Source: JADZAA01 sp039810485
Lineage (GTDB): Bacteria > Bacteroidota > Ignavibacteria > Kapaibacteriales > UBA961
Direction of reading: 5' to 3'
NCBI GenBank assembly: GCA_039810485.1
Contig: JBDHXA010000101.1
Coordinates: forward strand, 1 to 9,444
Length of the DNA: 9,444 nt
This document shows positions 1 to 6,254 of this stretch, one piece after another (within the stretch, counting starts at the first letter, position 1; every line of letters begins with the position of its first letter). A program made the translations under genes and the position numbers. Under the pieces are notes generated by a model. The model saw only the letters and a list, made by a program, of their open reading frames with translations. It made no database searches and was not told the origin of the DNA.

Positions 1-90
1 GTTATTATCATAGCCACCGCCGATTGTTGCATTTGTTGCGCCGGTTGTTGTACCAATGTCGTTAGCTGCACCTCCGCCAATTGTCGAGTT
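1..90 (-). repeat. Duplicated 90-bp segment, distal copy
   Basis: Positions 1-90 match 307-396 with a single difference (position 78 versus 384). The 306-bp offset equals 102 codons. Similarity weakens after position 90, and the other side is cut by the window edge, so the full unit may be longer. Confidence 0.9.
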
Positions 91-3000
91 TGTGCCGCCA
101 TTTGCAATATTATTGTCATTTCCGCCGCCGATAAAAGCATCGGTTGCAGTAGCGATATCATTAAGAGTTCCACCAACTATTGCCGAGTGATTTCCTCCGT
201 CAGCGATATTATTATTATTTCCGCCGCCGATAATTGCGTGAGTGGCAGCGCCGATGTCGTTTGTATTTCCACCGAGAATTGATGAATAATTTCCTCCGTC
301 AGCGATGTTATTATCATAGCCACCGCCGATTGTTGCATTTGTTGCGCCGGTTGTTGTACCAATGTCGTTAGCTGCACCTCCGCTAATTGTCGAGTTTTCA
401 CCTCCAGCTGCAATGTTGTTGTTGTTGCCTCCGCCAATGCTTGCATAATTAGCGGCACTTCCAACATCATTGCTATTGCCACCGCTGATTGTAGATGAGA
501 AAGCATTGTCTGCTATAGAGTTCGTATGGCCTCCGCCGATAGTAGCGGCGCGGGCATTATCCATAATGCTGTTATTTGTCCCTCCGCCGATAGTTGCAGC
601 GTCTGCATCATTTACAATGGAGTTTGAAGCACCACCGCCGATTGTAGAGCTGTCGACATCAGTTGTTTCGTTGAGGTGGCCTCCGGAAACTACGTTATAA
701 GTAGCATTATTTTGAATGGTATTTGCTCTTCCCCCTGCGAGAACATTGAATAAAGCATCTGTTTGGATAGTGTTAGTGCTACCTCCGCCGATGGCGTTTG
801 AAACAGAGTTATCCTTTATTGTATTATCATGGCCACCGCTGATAGTCGAGCCGTCGGATTCGTTGAGAATATTATTATTAGTTCCGCCGCCTATAGTTCC
901 GCTATCGGTGTTGTTAATCGTATTTTTCCAACCGCCGCCGATTACGCCAAGCAGAGCATTTGTTGTGATAGTGTTGTCAACGCCACCGCTGATAGTCGAG
1001 CCGTCGGATTCGTTGAGAATATTATTATTTGCTCCGCCGCCTATAGTTCCGCTGTCGGTATTGTTAATCGTACTTTTCCAACCGCCGCCGATTACGCCAA
1101 GCATAGCATTTGTTGTGATAGTGTTGTCAACGCCACCGCTGATAGTCGAGCCGTCGGATTCATTTGCAATTATATTGTTCGCTCCGCCGCCAATAGTTGC
1201 GCTGTCGGTATTGTCAATGACGTTATTCAAGCCGCCGCCGATAGAAGAGCCAAAAGAATACATAGTTATAGTATTGTTAACGCCGCCGCTGATAGTCGAG
1301 CCGTCTGCATCTTTTTGAATAATATTATTCGCTCCGCCGCCGATTGTTGCGCTATCTGCTTCGTAGATTATGTTCTTATCGCCGCCGCCGATTGTGCTCT
1401 CATCGCCGCGAATCTCATTGTAGCGTCCGCCGCCAATGATAGAGTATTTTCCGTATATTTTATTTAGATAGCCGCCGCCGATTGTGCTGTAATCGCCAGC
1501 TGTTAAATTCTGTTTGCCACCGCCGATAGTTGATGATGTGCCACTTGCAGAATTATCGCTGCCGCCGCCAATCGTGCTGGTAACACCGCTTGCAGTATTG
1601 TTCTGACCGCCTCCTACTGTGCTTGATAAATTGCTAGAAATATTGCTCGAACCGCCACCTACAAATGAATTTGATTGGGTAGCGCGATTGCTTATACCAC
1701 CGGCAACTGCGCTGTTAGCGGCAGATGCCAAATTGTTCTGACCGCCGCCTACTAATGAATATGCGCCGCTTGCAATATTGCTATAACCGCCACCAATCGT
1801 GGCGTAATTTCCTTGTGAAGCGTTATTTACGCCACCGGATACAGTGGCACCTAACATGGTTGCTGTATTGTTATTGCCGCCGCTGACTGTCGAGTTTGCA
1901 CCTGAAGCGGTATTGGCATTTCCGCCGCCTACAGTCGCATAATTTGCAGAAGCGTTATGCCCCAAGCCGCCTGCAACAGTGGCTGCAGTTCCTAAAGCAG
2001 TATTGCCGCTGCCGCCTGCAACAGTAGATTGCGCTCCGCTTGCTGTGTTTGATGCTCCACCGCCAACGCTGCTGCTTACGCCGCTTGCAGAGTTGACATT
2101 TCCGCCGCTGACTGTGGCGTAATCGCCTGCGGCGCCATTGCTTAATCCGCCGCCTACAACGCTATAGTCGCCAGAAGCCACCTGACCGGGCACTGCGCGC
2201 ATACGTTGCCAGTCTGTTGCATAATTTCCACGAATGCTGCCGGTTAGATTGCCCTGCAATGCGCCTGTACCTTTAGGGTTGAGAGCTAATACCATGCTAG
2301 ATAGAGTAGGAGAAGCAGCACGCATTTGCACGGCAGAGCCGGCTAAGTCGTCAATAATTAAGCCACTGTTCTGTATTACTTGACCGGTTGTTCCGTCATA
2401 GCGAGCAATCATATTGTCCATAGGAGTTGTGCCGCTAAATGTTACACCACCATCGCCTACTCCGGGCGATCCCCAAACGACTGCGCTGCCATTATACATC
2501 AGCACTTTGCCAGATGAAGCTCCCGCATTGCTAATTTTTGCTGTAGTAACCGAATTGTTAGCCAATATTGCAGTAGTAACGTTCCCATCTGCAATTTTTG
2601 CTGTTGTTACTGCATTGTCAGCAAGTTTTACAGTAGTTATTGCTGCATCAACAACCTTTGTTGTAGCTACGGATGTGTTGGCTAATTTTGCGGTAGTGAT
2701 TGCATTATCTGCAATTTTAGCTGTAGTAACCTTGTTGTTGCCGACTAATGGATTTGGATATGTGCCGGTTAAGTCGCCGCCTGCAGGACCGTCTGGCGGC
2801 ACTTGCAACCCTTCTCCTTTTTTAAGAGCATCTTTGTCGATTTCTACGCGAATAACTCCGCCGTCGCTATCGACTTTCAATCCGCCGCCGCCGACAAGCG
2901 ATACGTCGCCGGTGTTATTATTGAGCGAGGTAACCGCGCCTTTTGACAAGGCGTCTGCCTCGGCAGCAAACAATGCATAGGGTGCAGAGGCAAAGGCAAC

Positions 3001-3330
3001 TCGAACATTTTCGCCGCCACCGTCCACACTCATTGCTATAAAGTATTGCTTGTCAAATTTGAGAGTAAGCGGCGTTTTTTCGCCTAAGATTATATTGAAC
3101 AGACCGGCTGAGATATTGACAGAATGTTCTTCACTCCAAACAGGTTTTGTAGATAAGGGTGTGTCGTATAGACGCACGGAAATTATATGTTTGCCATCTA
3201 GCGGCTTGCCGCTAGCTTGGTCGCTCAGCACGCCTTGATAACTGATGCTTCGCGGAATTTGCGCACTTGACGGCACGAAACCCAGCGTAAAGGCGCATAA
3301 TAATGCAGAAAGCAGTATGTTGCGTTTCAT
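1..3330 (-). CDS. Giant exported repeat protein with tail-fibre-like linker and beta-roll head (3' end outside window)
   Basis: The frame is open for 1110 codons from ATG at 3330 to the window edge; I checked every in-frame triplet and found no stop. Residues 1-23 form a signal peptide (MKRNILLSALLCAF...SSA, cleavage before Q24). Residues 24-125 are a beta domain beginning ISYQGVLSD, with LYD, VWSEEH and FNIILGE, ending in ASAPYALFA. This start is common in secreted Bacteroidota fibre proteins. Residues 201-270 are seven decapeptides (VTTAKIADNA type). Residues 271-390 resemble tail-fibre linkers (IARYDGTTGQVIQNSG, NPKGTGAL, QVASGDYS). From 391 onward the chain is repeats of the type TVGGGxxNxASGxxS, resembling YadA-like trimeric head repeats. 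No Cys is seen after the signal peptide. The start is supported by GGAG at 3338-3341, 7 nt upstream. Function is inferred: cell-surface adhesin or fibre. The C terminus is missing, so I cannot say whether it ends in a T9SS signal, an S74 chaperone domain or an anchor. Confidence 0.9.
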   Translation of the reverse strand, partial: MKRNILLSALLCAFTLGFVPSSAQIPRSISYQGVLSDQASGKPLDGKHIISVRLYDTPLSTKPVWSEEHSVNISAGLFNIILGEKTPLTLKFDKQYFIAMSVDGGGENVRVAFASAPYALFAAEADALSKGAVTSLNNNTGDVSLVGGGGLKVDSDGGVIRVEIDKDALKKGEGLQVPPDGPAGGDLTGTYPNPLVGNNKVTTAKIADNAITTAKLANTSVATTKVVDAAITTVKLADNAVTTAKIADGNVTTAILANNSVTTAKISNAGASSGKVLMYNGSAVVWGSPGVGDGGVTFSGTTPMDNMIARYDGTTGQVIQNSGLIIDDLAGSAVQMRAASPTLSSMVLALNPKGTGALQGNLTGSIRGNYATDWQRMRAVPGQVASGDYSVVGGGLSNGAAGDYATVSGGNVNSASGVSSSVGGGASNTASGAQSTVAGGSGNTALGTAATVAGGLGHNASANYATVGGGNANTASGANSTVSGGNNNTATMLGATVSGGVNNASQGNYATIGGGYSNIASGAYSLVGGGQNNLASAANSAVAGGISNRATQSNSFVGGGSSNISSNLSSTVGGGQNNTASGVTSTIGGGSDNSASGTSSTIGGGKQNLTAGDYSTIGGGYLNKIYGKYSIIGGGRYNEIRGDESTIGGGDKNIIYEADSATIGGGANNIIQKDADGSTISGGVNNTITMYSFGSSIGGGLNNVIDNTDSATIGGGANNIIANESDGSTISGGVDNTITTNAMLGVIGGGWKSTINNTDSGTIGGGANNNILNESDGSTISGGVDNTITTNALLGVIGGGWKNTINNTDSGTIGGGTNNNILNESDGSTISGGHDNTIKDNSVSNAIGGGSTNTIQTDALFNVLAGGRANTIQNNATYNVVSGGHLNETTDVDSSTIGGGASNSIVNDADAATIGGGTNNSIMDNARAATIGGGHTNSIADNAFSSTISGGNSNDVGSAANYASIGGGNNNNIAAGGENSTISGGAANDIGTTTGATNATIGGGYDNNIADGGNYSSILGGNTNDIGAATHAIIGGGNNNNIADGGNHSAIVGGTLNDIATATDAFIGGGNDNNIANGGTNSTIGGGAANDIGTTTGATNATIGGGYDNN
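307..396 (-). repeat. Duplicated 90-bp segment, proximal copy
   Basis: This is the partner of positions 1-90. Both copies contain the same unusual 19-residue interval between GGG anchors (residues 982-1001 and 1084-1103), so the odd spacing was copied with the segment. Confidence 0.9.
841..1290 (-). repeat. Tandem 150-bp units (50 codons) inside the beta-roll
   Basis: Units start at 841, 991 and 1141, each opening gatagtcgagccgtcggatt on the plus strand. A more diverged fourth unit starts at 1291. By direct alignment, 841-990 and 991-1140 differ at 6 of 150 positions; 1141-1290 is clearly more diverged. The unit is three beta-roll turns long, so loss or gain of a unit keeps both frame and fold. 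Confidence 0.9.
1390..2160 (-). repeat. Beta-roll block with an exact 15-residue period
   Basis: The V/I that opens each (V/I)(G/S/A)GG motif falls at residues 392, 407, 422, 437 and so on to 647. That is 18 anchors with 17 intervals, each exactly 15 residues (45 bp), with no insertion or deletion. The consensus is TVGGGxxNxASGxxS. Small residues in the second half and Asn after the glycines suggest a parallel beta-roll or beta-helix with one repeat per turn, as in YadA-type heads. The fold is inferred from family knowledge. Confidence 0.85.
2521..2730 (-). repeat. Seven tandem decapeptide repeats (30-bp units) in the giant repeat gene
   Basis: Residues 201-270 read as seven successive ten-residue units of the form (V/I)TTAK(I/L)A(D/N)xx: VTTAKIADNA, ITTAKLANTS, VATTKVVDAA, ITTVKLADNA, VTTAKIADGN, VTTAILANNS and VTTAKISNAG. 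Similar runs occur in bacterial and phage fibre proteins as a stalk or linker before a head region; that role is inferred here. The DNA units have diverged, so the array is old compared with the beta-roll duplications. Confidence 0.9.
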
Positions 3331-3337
3331 TGAATAA

Positions 3338-3341
3338 CTCC
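3338..3341 (-). promoter_or_regulatory. Ribosome binding site of the giant repeat protein
   Basis: On the minus strand GGAG is followed by 7 nt and then ATG (3330-3328). It is the only clear purine-rich Shine-Dalgarno match near this start, and it agrees with the signal peptide beginning directly at this Met. Confidence 0.65.
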
Positions 3342-3379
3342 AAAAATTATTGAATTGTATTGAATTTATGTTGGGAATA

Positions 3380-3387
3380 GAAATATA
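3380..3387 (-). promoter_or_regulatory. Candidate -7 box for the giant repeat gene
   Basis: The minus strand reads TATATTTC here, one mismatch from the Bacteroidota -7 consensus TAnnTTTG. It lies about 50 nt upstream of the start codon. A weak CTG sits 21 nt further upstream at the -33 position, where TTG would be expected. The spacing is plausible, but the match is imperfect in an AT-rich stretch. Confidence 0.3.
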
Positions 3388-3941
3388 CTTGTTCTGATTT
3401 AGCGAATGCAGCATTCTCGATTTGAGTGGAAATATGCTTGTTATGATTCTCATACATATAGAAGATTGGACATCTCTGCATCGGCAGCGAGCAAAAACAA
3501 AAAGAAATTTAGGAATAGATATGCGCGTAAATAACCAAATTATCAGAGATATGCAATCTCATTTTCTTTCAATATATATGTTCATCAGTATAGAAGTAGA
3601 TATTGAACGAAATGTTGTAAGAACAATATCGAGAATAAAAAACGCTTATTTACACATTTATAATGTGTTTAAAAGACAAAAAATAAGCAGAATCGCGAAA
3701 TCAAACAATACGTAGTTATACGTAATTTTTGAGTTTTGAACGATTTTTTTCGATAATTGAGCAAATTTTTGCAGATATGTATTACTTGTGCCAAATATTA
3801 CAAGCATATTTTGTCTTGATGTTAATTTCTTACGGTTGAATGCACAATAATTGCTATACGAAAATATTTGCATCAGTGAAATTCTGAATGCATTCGGCGC
3901 GACAGTCGAATTATTCCGAAAGGCAATTTTATTGCCAAAGT

Positions 3942-3967
3942 AAAAAAAACGTCAATTAAAATTGGCG
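3942..3967 (-). terminator. Probable intrinsic terminator of ychF
   Basis: On the minus strand CGCCAATT-TT-AATTGACG (3967-3950) folds into a short stem with one mismatch and is followed by eight T (3949-3942). It lies about 105 nt after the ychF stop. A second perfect hairpin, GGCAAT-AAA-ATTGCC (3936-3922 on minus), comes directly after and may reinforce it. Confidence 0.5.
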
Positions 3968-4072
3968 CCATTTTTCCGCCAGCGATATTATTATCTGTAA
4001 AATATATTTGCTTTGAGCAGCGAATGTTTTGCGTTAACGTATTATTTGTTGTCGTGTATATTTTCGAGACAT

Positions 4073-5167
4073 TTACACATTGAAGCGGAAATACATAATA
4101 TCGCCGTCTTGCACTATGTATTCTTTGCCTTCAACACGGTATAAACCGGCATCTTTTACGGCTTGTTCCGAGCCGAGTCGCTCCCAATCGGCATATTTCA
4201 TTACCTCGGCTCGTATAAATCCCTTTTCAAAATCTGTATGAATAACTCCGGCTGCCTGCGGAGCAAGCGAATTCTTTTTAGTTGTCCATGCGCGACATTC
4301 TTTTTTACCGGCGGTTAGAAATGTAATAAGCCCAAGCAATGAGTAGCCCTCTCGTATTACGCGGTGAAGCCCGGGTTCTTCCATTTCTAAGTCGGCCAAA
4401 AACATATCGCGGTCATCGGGTTCGAGCTGCGCTATTTCTGCTTCAATCTTTGCGCATATCGGCACAACGAGAGCGCCTTCCTCTAATGCTTTATGTCGCA
4501 CAGCCGAGATCATTGCATTGCCGTCTTTCACGCTGCGTTCGTCAGTGTTGGCAACATACATCACCGGTTTGTCAGTCAGCAAAAAGCACTCGCGAATTAT
4601 TTGCGACCGCTGTTCGTCGCGTGGAAAAATTCGCGCGGGCTTGGCGTTGTTTAGATGTGAGGCGAGGGCAGTCAGTATTTCAATATCGGCAATTGCTTCT
4701 TTGTCGTTCGCTCTTGCTCTTTTCTGCATTCCTTCTATTTTTTTTTCGATTGTATCAGCGTCTTTCAAGATAAGTTCGGTTTCGATAATTTCTATGTCTG
4801 AAAGCGGATTTACTTCCCCCTGCACATGAATCACATTATCGTCAATAAAGCATCGCACAACATGCGCAATGGCATCGCAAGCGCGGATATTGCCCAAAAA
4901 TTGATTTCCCAAACCTTCGCCTTTCGACGCGCCTCTAACTAATCCGGCAATATCCACAAATTCCATTGTTGCCGGAACTTCACGATCTGTTTGATATGCT
5001 TCTGAAAGCCGATTCAATCTTCTGTCTGGAACGTTAACTATGCCAATATTCGGATCAATTGTGCAAAAAGGATAATTGGCGGCTTCAGCCTGATTTGATG
5101 TAAGCGCATTAAATAATGTGGACTTGCCAACATTTGGCAATCCTACGATTCCACAAGCTATTCCCAT
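4073..5167 (-). CDS. ychF: Redox-regulated ATPase YchF (Obg/Ola1 family)
   Basis: YchF is a universally conserved cytosolic P-loop protein of the Obg family. It binds the ribosome and, unlike most of the family, prefers ATP to GTP; it is linked to stress and translation control. The P-loop GLPNVGKS is at residues 9-16 and the Walker B/G3 DIAG at 72-75, followed by the characteristic LVRGASKGEGLGNQFL. The G4 position is NTDE at 207-210 in place of the NKxD that specifies guanine, as expected for YchF. A coiled insertion spans about 130-200, and a C-terminal TGS domain spans about 280-363 (LLGLITFLTAG...VQDGDIMYFRF). The length of 364 residues matches the usual 363, so the gene is complete. There is no strong Shine-Dalgarno before ATG 5167; the start is fixed by the conserved MGIACGIVGLPNVGKS opening. 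It is a housekeeping gene, probably transcribed alone. Confidence 0.98.
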   Translation of the reverse strand: MGIACGIVGLPNVGKSTLFNALTSNQAEAANYPFCTIDPNIGIVNVPDRRLNRLSEAYQTDREVPATMEFVDIAGLVRGASKGEGLGNQFLGNIRACDAIAHVVRCFIDDNVIHVQGEVNPLSDIEIIETELILKDADTIEKKIEGMQKRARANDKEAIADIEILTALASHLNNAKPARIFPRDEQRSQIIRECFLLTDKPVMYVANTDERSVKDGNAMISAVRHKALEEGALVVPICAKIEAEIAQLEPDDRDMFLADLEMEEPGLHRVIREGYSLLGLITFLTAGKKECRAWTTKKNSLAPQAAGVIHTDFEKGFIRAEVMKYADWERLGSEQAVKDAGLYRVEGKEYIVQDGDIMYFRFNV

Positions 5168-5198
5168 GATATTCGATGTTGTGTATAATATTTATGTG

Positions 5199-5206
5199 CA
5201 AAATTA
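5199..5206 (-). promoter_or_regulatory. Candidate Bacteroidota promoter (-7 box) of ychF
   Basis: The minus strand reads TAATTTTG, a perfect match to TAnnTTTG. It lies about 32 nt upstream of the ychF start, implying a leader of roughly 25 nt. A partial -33 match (TTTC for TTTG) is found 22 nt upstream. It sits between the preceding gene's terminator and ychF, which supports separate transcription. Confidence 0.5.
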
Positions 5207-5281
5207 CTGTAGAATAAAAGATTGAGTGCGAAACAACAACATCTTTTCTCCTTTAGAATAATTTTTCTAAAAGCTGTAAAC

Positions 5282-5319
5282 AAAAAAGGAGATTTTCCAT
5301 ATTGTGAAAAAATCTCCTT
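5282..5319 (-). terminator. Strong intrinsic terminator of the small coiled-coil gene
   Basis: The arms 5286-5296 (aaggagatttt) and 5309-5319 (aaaatctcctt) pair perfectly over 11 bp with a 12-nt loop. In the minus direction the stem is followed by a run of six T (5287-5282). The plus direction has no T-run after the stem. It begins 78 nt beyond the stop at 5397 and ahead of the ychF promoter, so the two minus-strand genes are probably insulated from each other. Confidence 0.85.
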
Positions 5320-5396
5320 CTATCATCATTTAGAGCTATTGATTACTGCTCTGCAGTCGTCATCTTGTTATAGAACATCAATGCCTTTTAATAAGG

Positions 5397-5852
5397 TCAT
5401 TTTGACTGCGTATTTTGTCCGTCTATTTGAGAATTTAACTGTCGCGTTTGAACTTCTATTTGTTTTGTCAGTTCGGCAAGCTGGTCGTCAAGCTGCTTTT
5501 GGAGCTGGCGAGTTTGCTCATCAATTTGCTTGGCTTGATCATCCAATTGCTTGCTTATCGTAGCTAGATTATCAGAAAGCTGCTTTAACTGTTCTTTATA
5601 TTGTTTTATAAGACTGAGATTTTGATCATGGAAGTTTTTAACAATCTGTCCCATCTGCTGATGAGCGTTTTGTGTGTGTTTTTTAGATTGATCTTCCAAA
5701 ATTTTGACAAGCTGACGTTTTACATCGTCAGATTTTCCGACAGTAGTTGTTTGTTGCTCATCACTCTTAGCATTCTCTTTTTTCTGAGCGAAAGAATGAA
5801 ATGACACAAAAAATGCAAGCAAAACAATGAGAGAAAGAAAGCGTTTCATCAT
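5397..5852 (-). CDS. Small exported coiled-coil protein, function unknown
   Basis: The product has 151 residues. Residues 1-22 are a signal peptide (MMKRF, hydrophobic LSLIVLLAFFVSF, cleavage at SFA before Q23), so it is probably periplasmic or secreted; no lipobox Cys or second membrane segment is seen. Residues 23-43 are polar and look disordered. Residues 44-146 are rich in Q, K, D, E and L with hydrophobic residues at coiled-coil spacing. A 22-residue internal repeat is visible (KQIDEQTRQL at 108 and KQIEVQTRQL at 130). I do not recognise a family; broadly it could be an extracytoplasmic scaffold or adaptor. Translation may start at 5852 or at the second ATG at 5849; neither has a clear ribosome site. 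A strong terminator follows. The exported, low-complexity nature makes homology claims unsafe, but signal peptide plus terminator support a real gene. Confidence 0.78.
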   Translation of the reverse strand: MMKRFLSLIVLLAFFVSFHSFAQKKENAKSDEQQTTTVGKSDDVKRQLVKILEDQSKKHTQNAHQQMGQIVKNFHDQNLSLIKQYKEQLKQLSDNLATISKQLDDQAKQIDEQTRQLQKQLDDQLAELTKQIEVQTRQLNSQIDGQNTQSK

Positions 5853-6021
5853 AAATCAGAGAATAATGGAAGTTGTTATTTTGAATTTCTAAGTTGAACT
5901 AGGCAATACAAAGAATCTTGAATGTTTGCAAAACTTTGGAAGCCAAATTTCTGTTAAAAGGCATAAAAAATGTTTAGCAATGCAAGTAAATAGCATTATC
6001 TTCTGTAATTGTACGTTTTTT

Positions 6022-6042
6022 GACGCAGAAGCGTCCTTTTTT
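6022..6042 (+). terminator. Orphan plus-strand terminator-like hairpin
   Basis: GACGC (6022-6026), loop AGAA, and GCGTC (6031-6035) form a perfect GC-rich stem. It is followed by C and six T (6037-6042) in the plus direction; the minus direction gives an A-run instead. No plus-strand gene ends nearby. It may end a short RNA, block antisense read-through, or attenuate a long leader of the downstream gene. Confidence 0.5.
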
Positions 6043-6244
6043 CGTGCATCGGAAGTTTGATTTATTCTAACAAAGAAAAAGAAGAATAGATGTTTCGTCA
6101 TTTTCTTGTTTTTGTAACTTATAGTAAAAATTTGATTTTTCATATAAACTTGCTCGAATTATAGTGTTTATTTAGGGGAAAAGATTCTGAAATCTATTGT
6201 AATTGCCCTATTTTACGAATCTAACGACAACTTCAATATAAATG

Positions 6245-6250
6245 AAAGGA
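6245..6250 (+). promoter_or_regulatory. Ribosome binding site of the T9SS cargo gene
   Basis: AAAGGA lies 4 nt before the ATG at 6255. With the signal peptide beginning immediately, it supports this start. Confidence 0.5.
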
Positions 6251-6254
6251 AAGC

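Larger units (their letters stand above)
1..1389 (-). repeat. Beta-roll block with a 16/17-residue period
   Basis: After residue 647 the spacing between IGGG/ISGG anchors becomes 16, 17, 17 and repeats as a 50-residue super-unit (anchors 647, 663, 680, 697, 713, 730, 747, 763, 780, 797, 813). Further on it is mostly 17, with some 16 and two 19-residue intervals. One motif in each super-unit is ISGG instead of IGGG. The composition moves from ASG-rich to Asn/Asp/Thr-rich (NNTI, NESDGSTI, NNTDS). The block continues past the window edge. Confidence 0.85.
3331..4072. other. AT-rich intergenic region without a convincing gene
   Basis: The left end holds the ribosome site and candidate promoter of the giant repeat gene; the right end holds the ychF terminator. 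Two overlapping open frames exist. The first is 3422-3715 on plus, opening with TTG (ATG at 3434). The second is 3658-3873 on minus. Neither shows a recognisable domain, a good ribosome site or a convincing composition. The plus frame is followed by a small palindrome, TACGTA-GTTA-TACGTA, at 3709-3724 and then ATTTTTG. That could be a weak terminator and is the only hint that the frame is expressed. No tRNA or riboswitch is apparent. Confidence 0.6.
5853..6254. other. Divergent intergenic region between the coiled-coil gene and the T9SS cargo gene
   Basis: About 400 AT-rich bases separate the two starts, so promoters for both directions are expected here. I find no full TAnnTTTG box for either gene. 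The best plus-strand candidate is TTG at 6106-6108, 18 nt, then AAAATTTG at 6127-6134, with one mismatch. An open frame at 5889-6143 on minus has no recognisable content (a run of six Phe encoded by poly-T, no ribosome site), and I do not regard it as a gene. A plus-strand terminator-like hairpin at 6022-6042 is listed separately. Confidence 0.55.

Noticed and set aside
470..1467. Plus-strand open frames rich in PPPIV or SAA motifs over 470-700, 716-1318 and 829-1467, and a minus-strand frame at 177-506
   Set aside because: They are other-frame shadows of the repeat gene: its GGC/GGA glycine codons read as proline or alanine runs on the opposite strand. They inherit the repeat period and have no start signals of their own.
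1..2160. CRISPR array or noncoding satellite, suggested by regular short repeats
   Set aside because: The repeats are multiples of three, keep one continuous reading frame and vary at degenerate and surface codon positions, so they encode protein repeats rather than spacer-separated direct repeats.
2414..3238. Plus-strand frames at 2414-2980 and 3050-3238
   Set aside because: They lie antisense to the N-terminal part of the giant repeat protein, whose signal peptide, linker motifs and ribosome site are clear.
3422..3715. Possible 94-97 residue plus-strand gene (TTG at 3422 or ATG at 3434)
   Set aside because: It has no recognisable domain, no good ribosome site and AT-driven composition. 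A weak hairpin after its stop is the only support, so it is mentioned only within the intergenic entry.
3658..3873. 71-residue minus-strand frame
   Set aside because: It overlaps the other doubtful frame, has no ribosome site, and shows an amino-acid mix expected of AT-rich noncoding DNA.
4339..4829. Plus-strand frames inside ychF
   Set aside because: They are antisense to a fully conserved YchF sequence.
5222..5804. Plus-strand frames at 5222-5563 and 5601-5804
   Set aside because: They are antisense to the coiled-coil gene and its terminator; the Gln-rich coil creates open frames on the other strand.
6106..6134. Possible Bacteroidota promoter TTG-N18-AAAATTTG for the T9SS cargo gene
   Set aside because: The -7 box has a mismatch at a fixed position and the region is AT-rich enough for such matches by chance; not listed as a feature.
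5889..6143. 84-residue minus-strand frame
   Set aside because: It contains a poly-T-derived run of Phe, no ribosome site and no domain, and it spans the GC-rich hairpin at 6022-6035.
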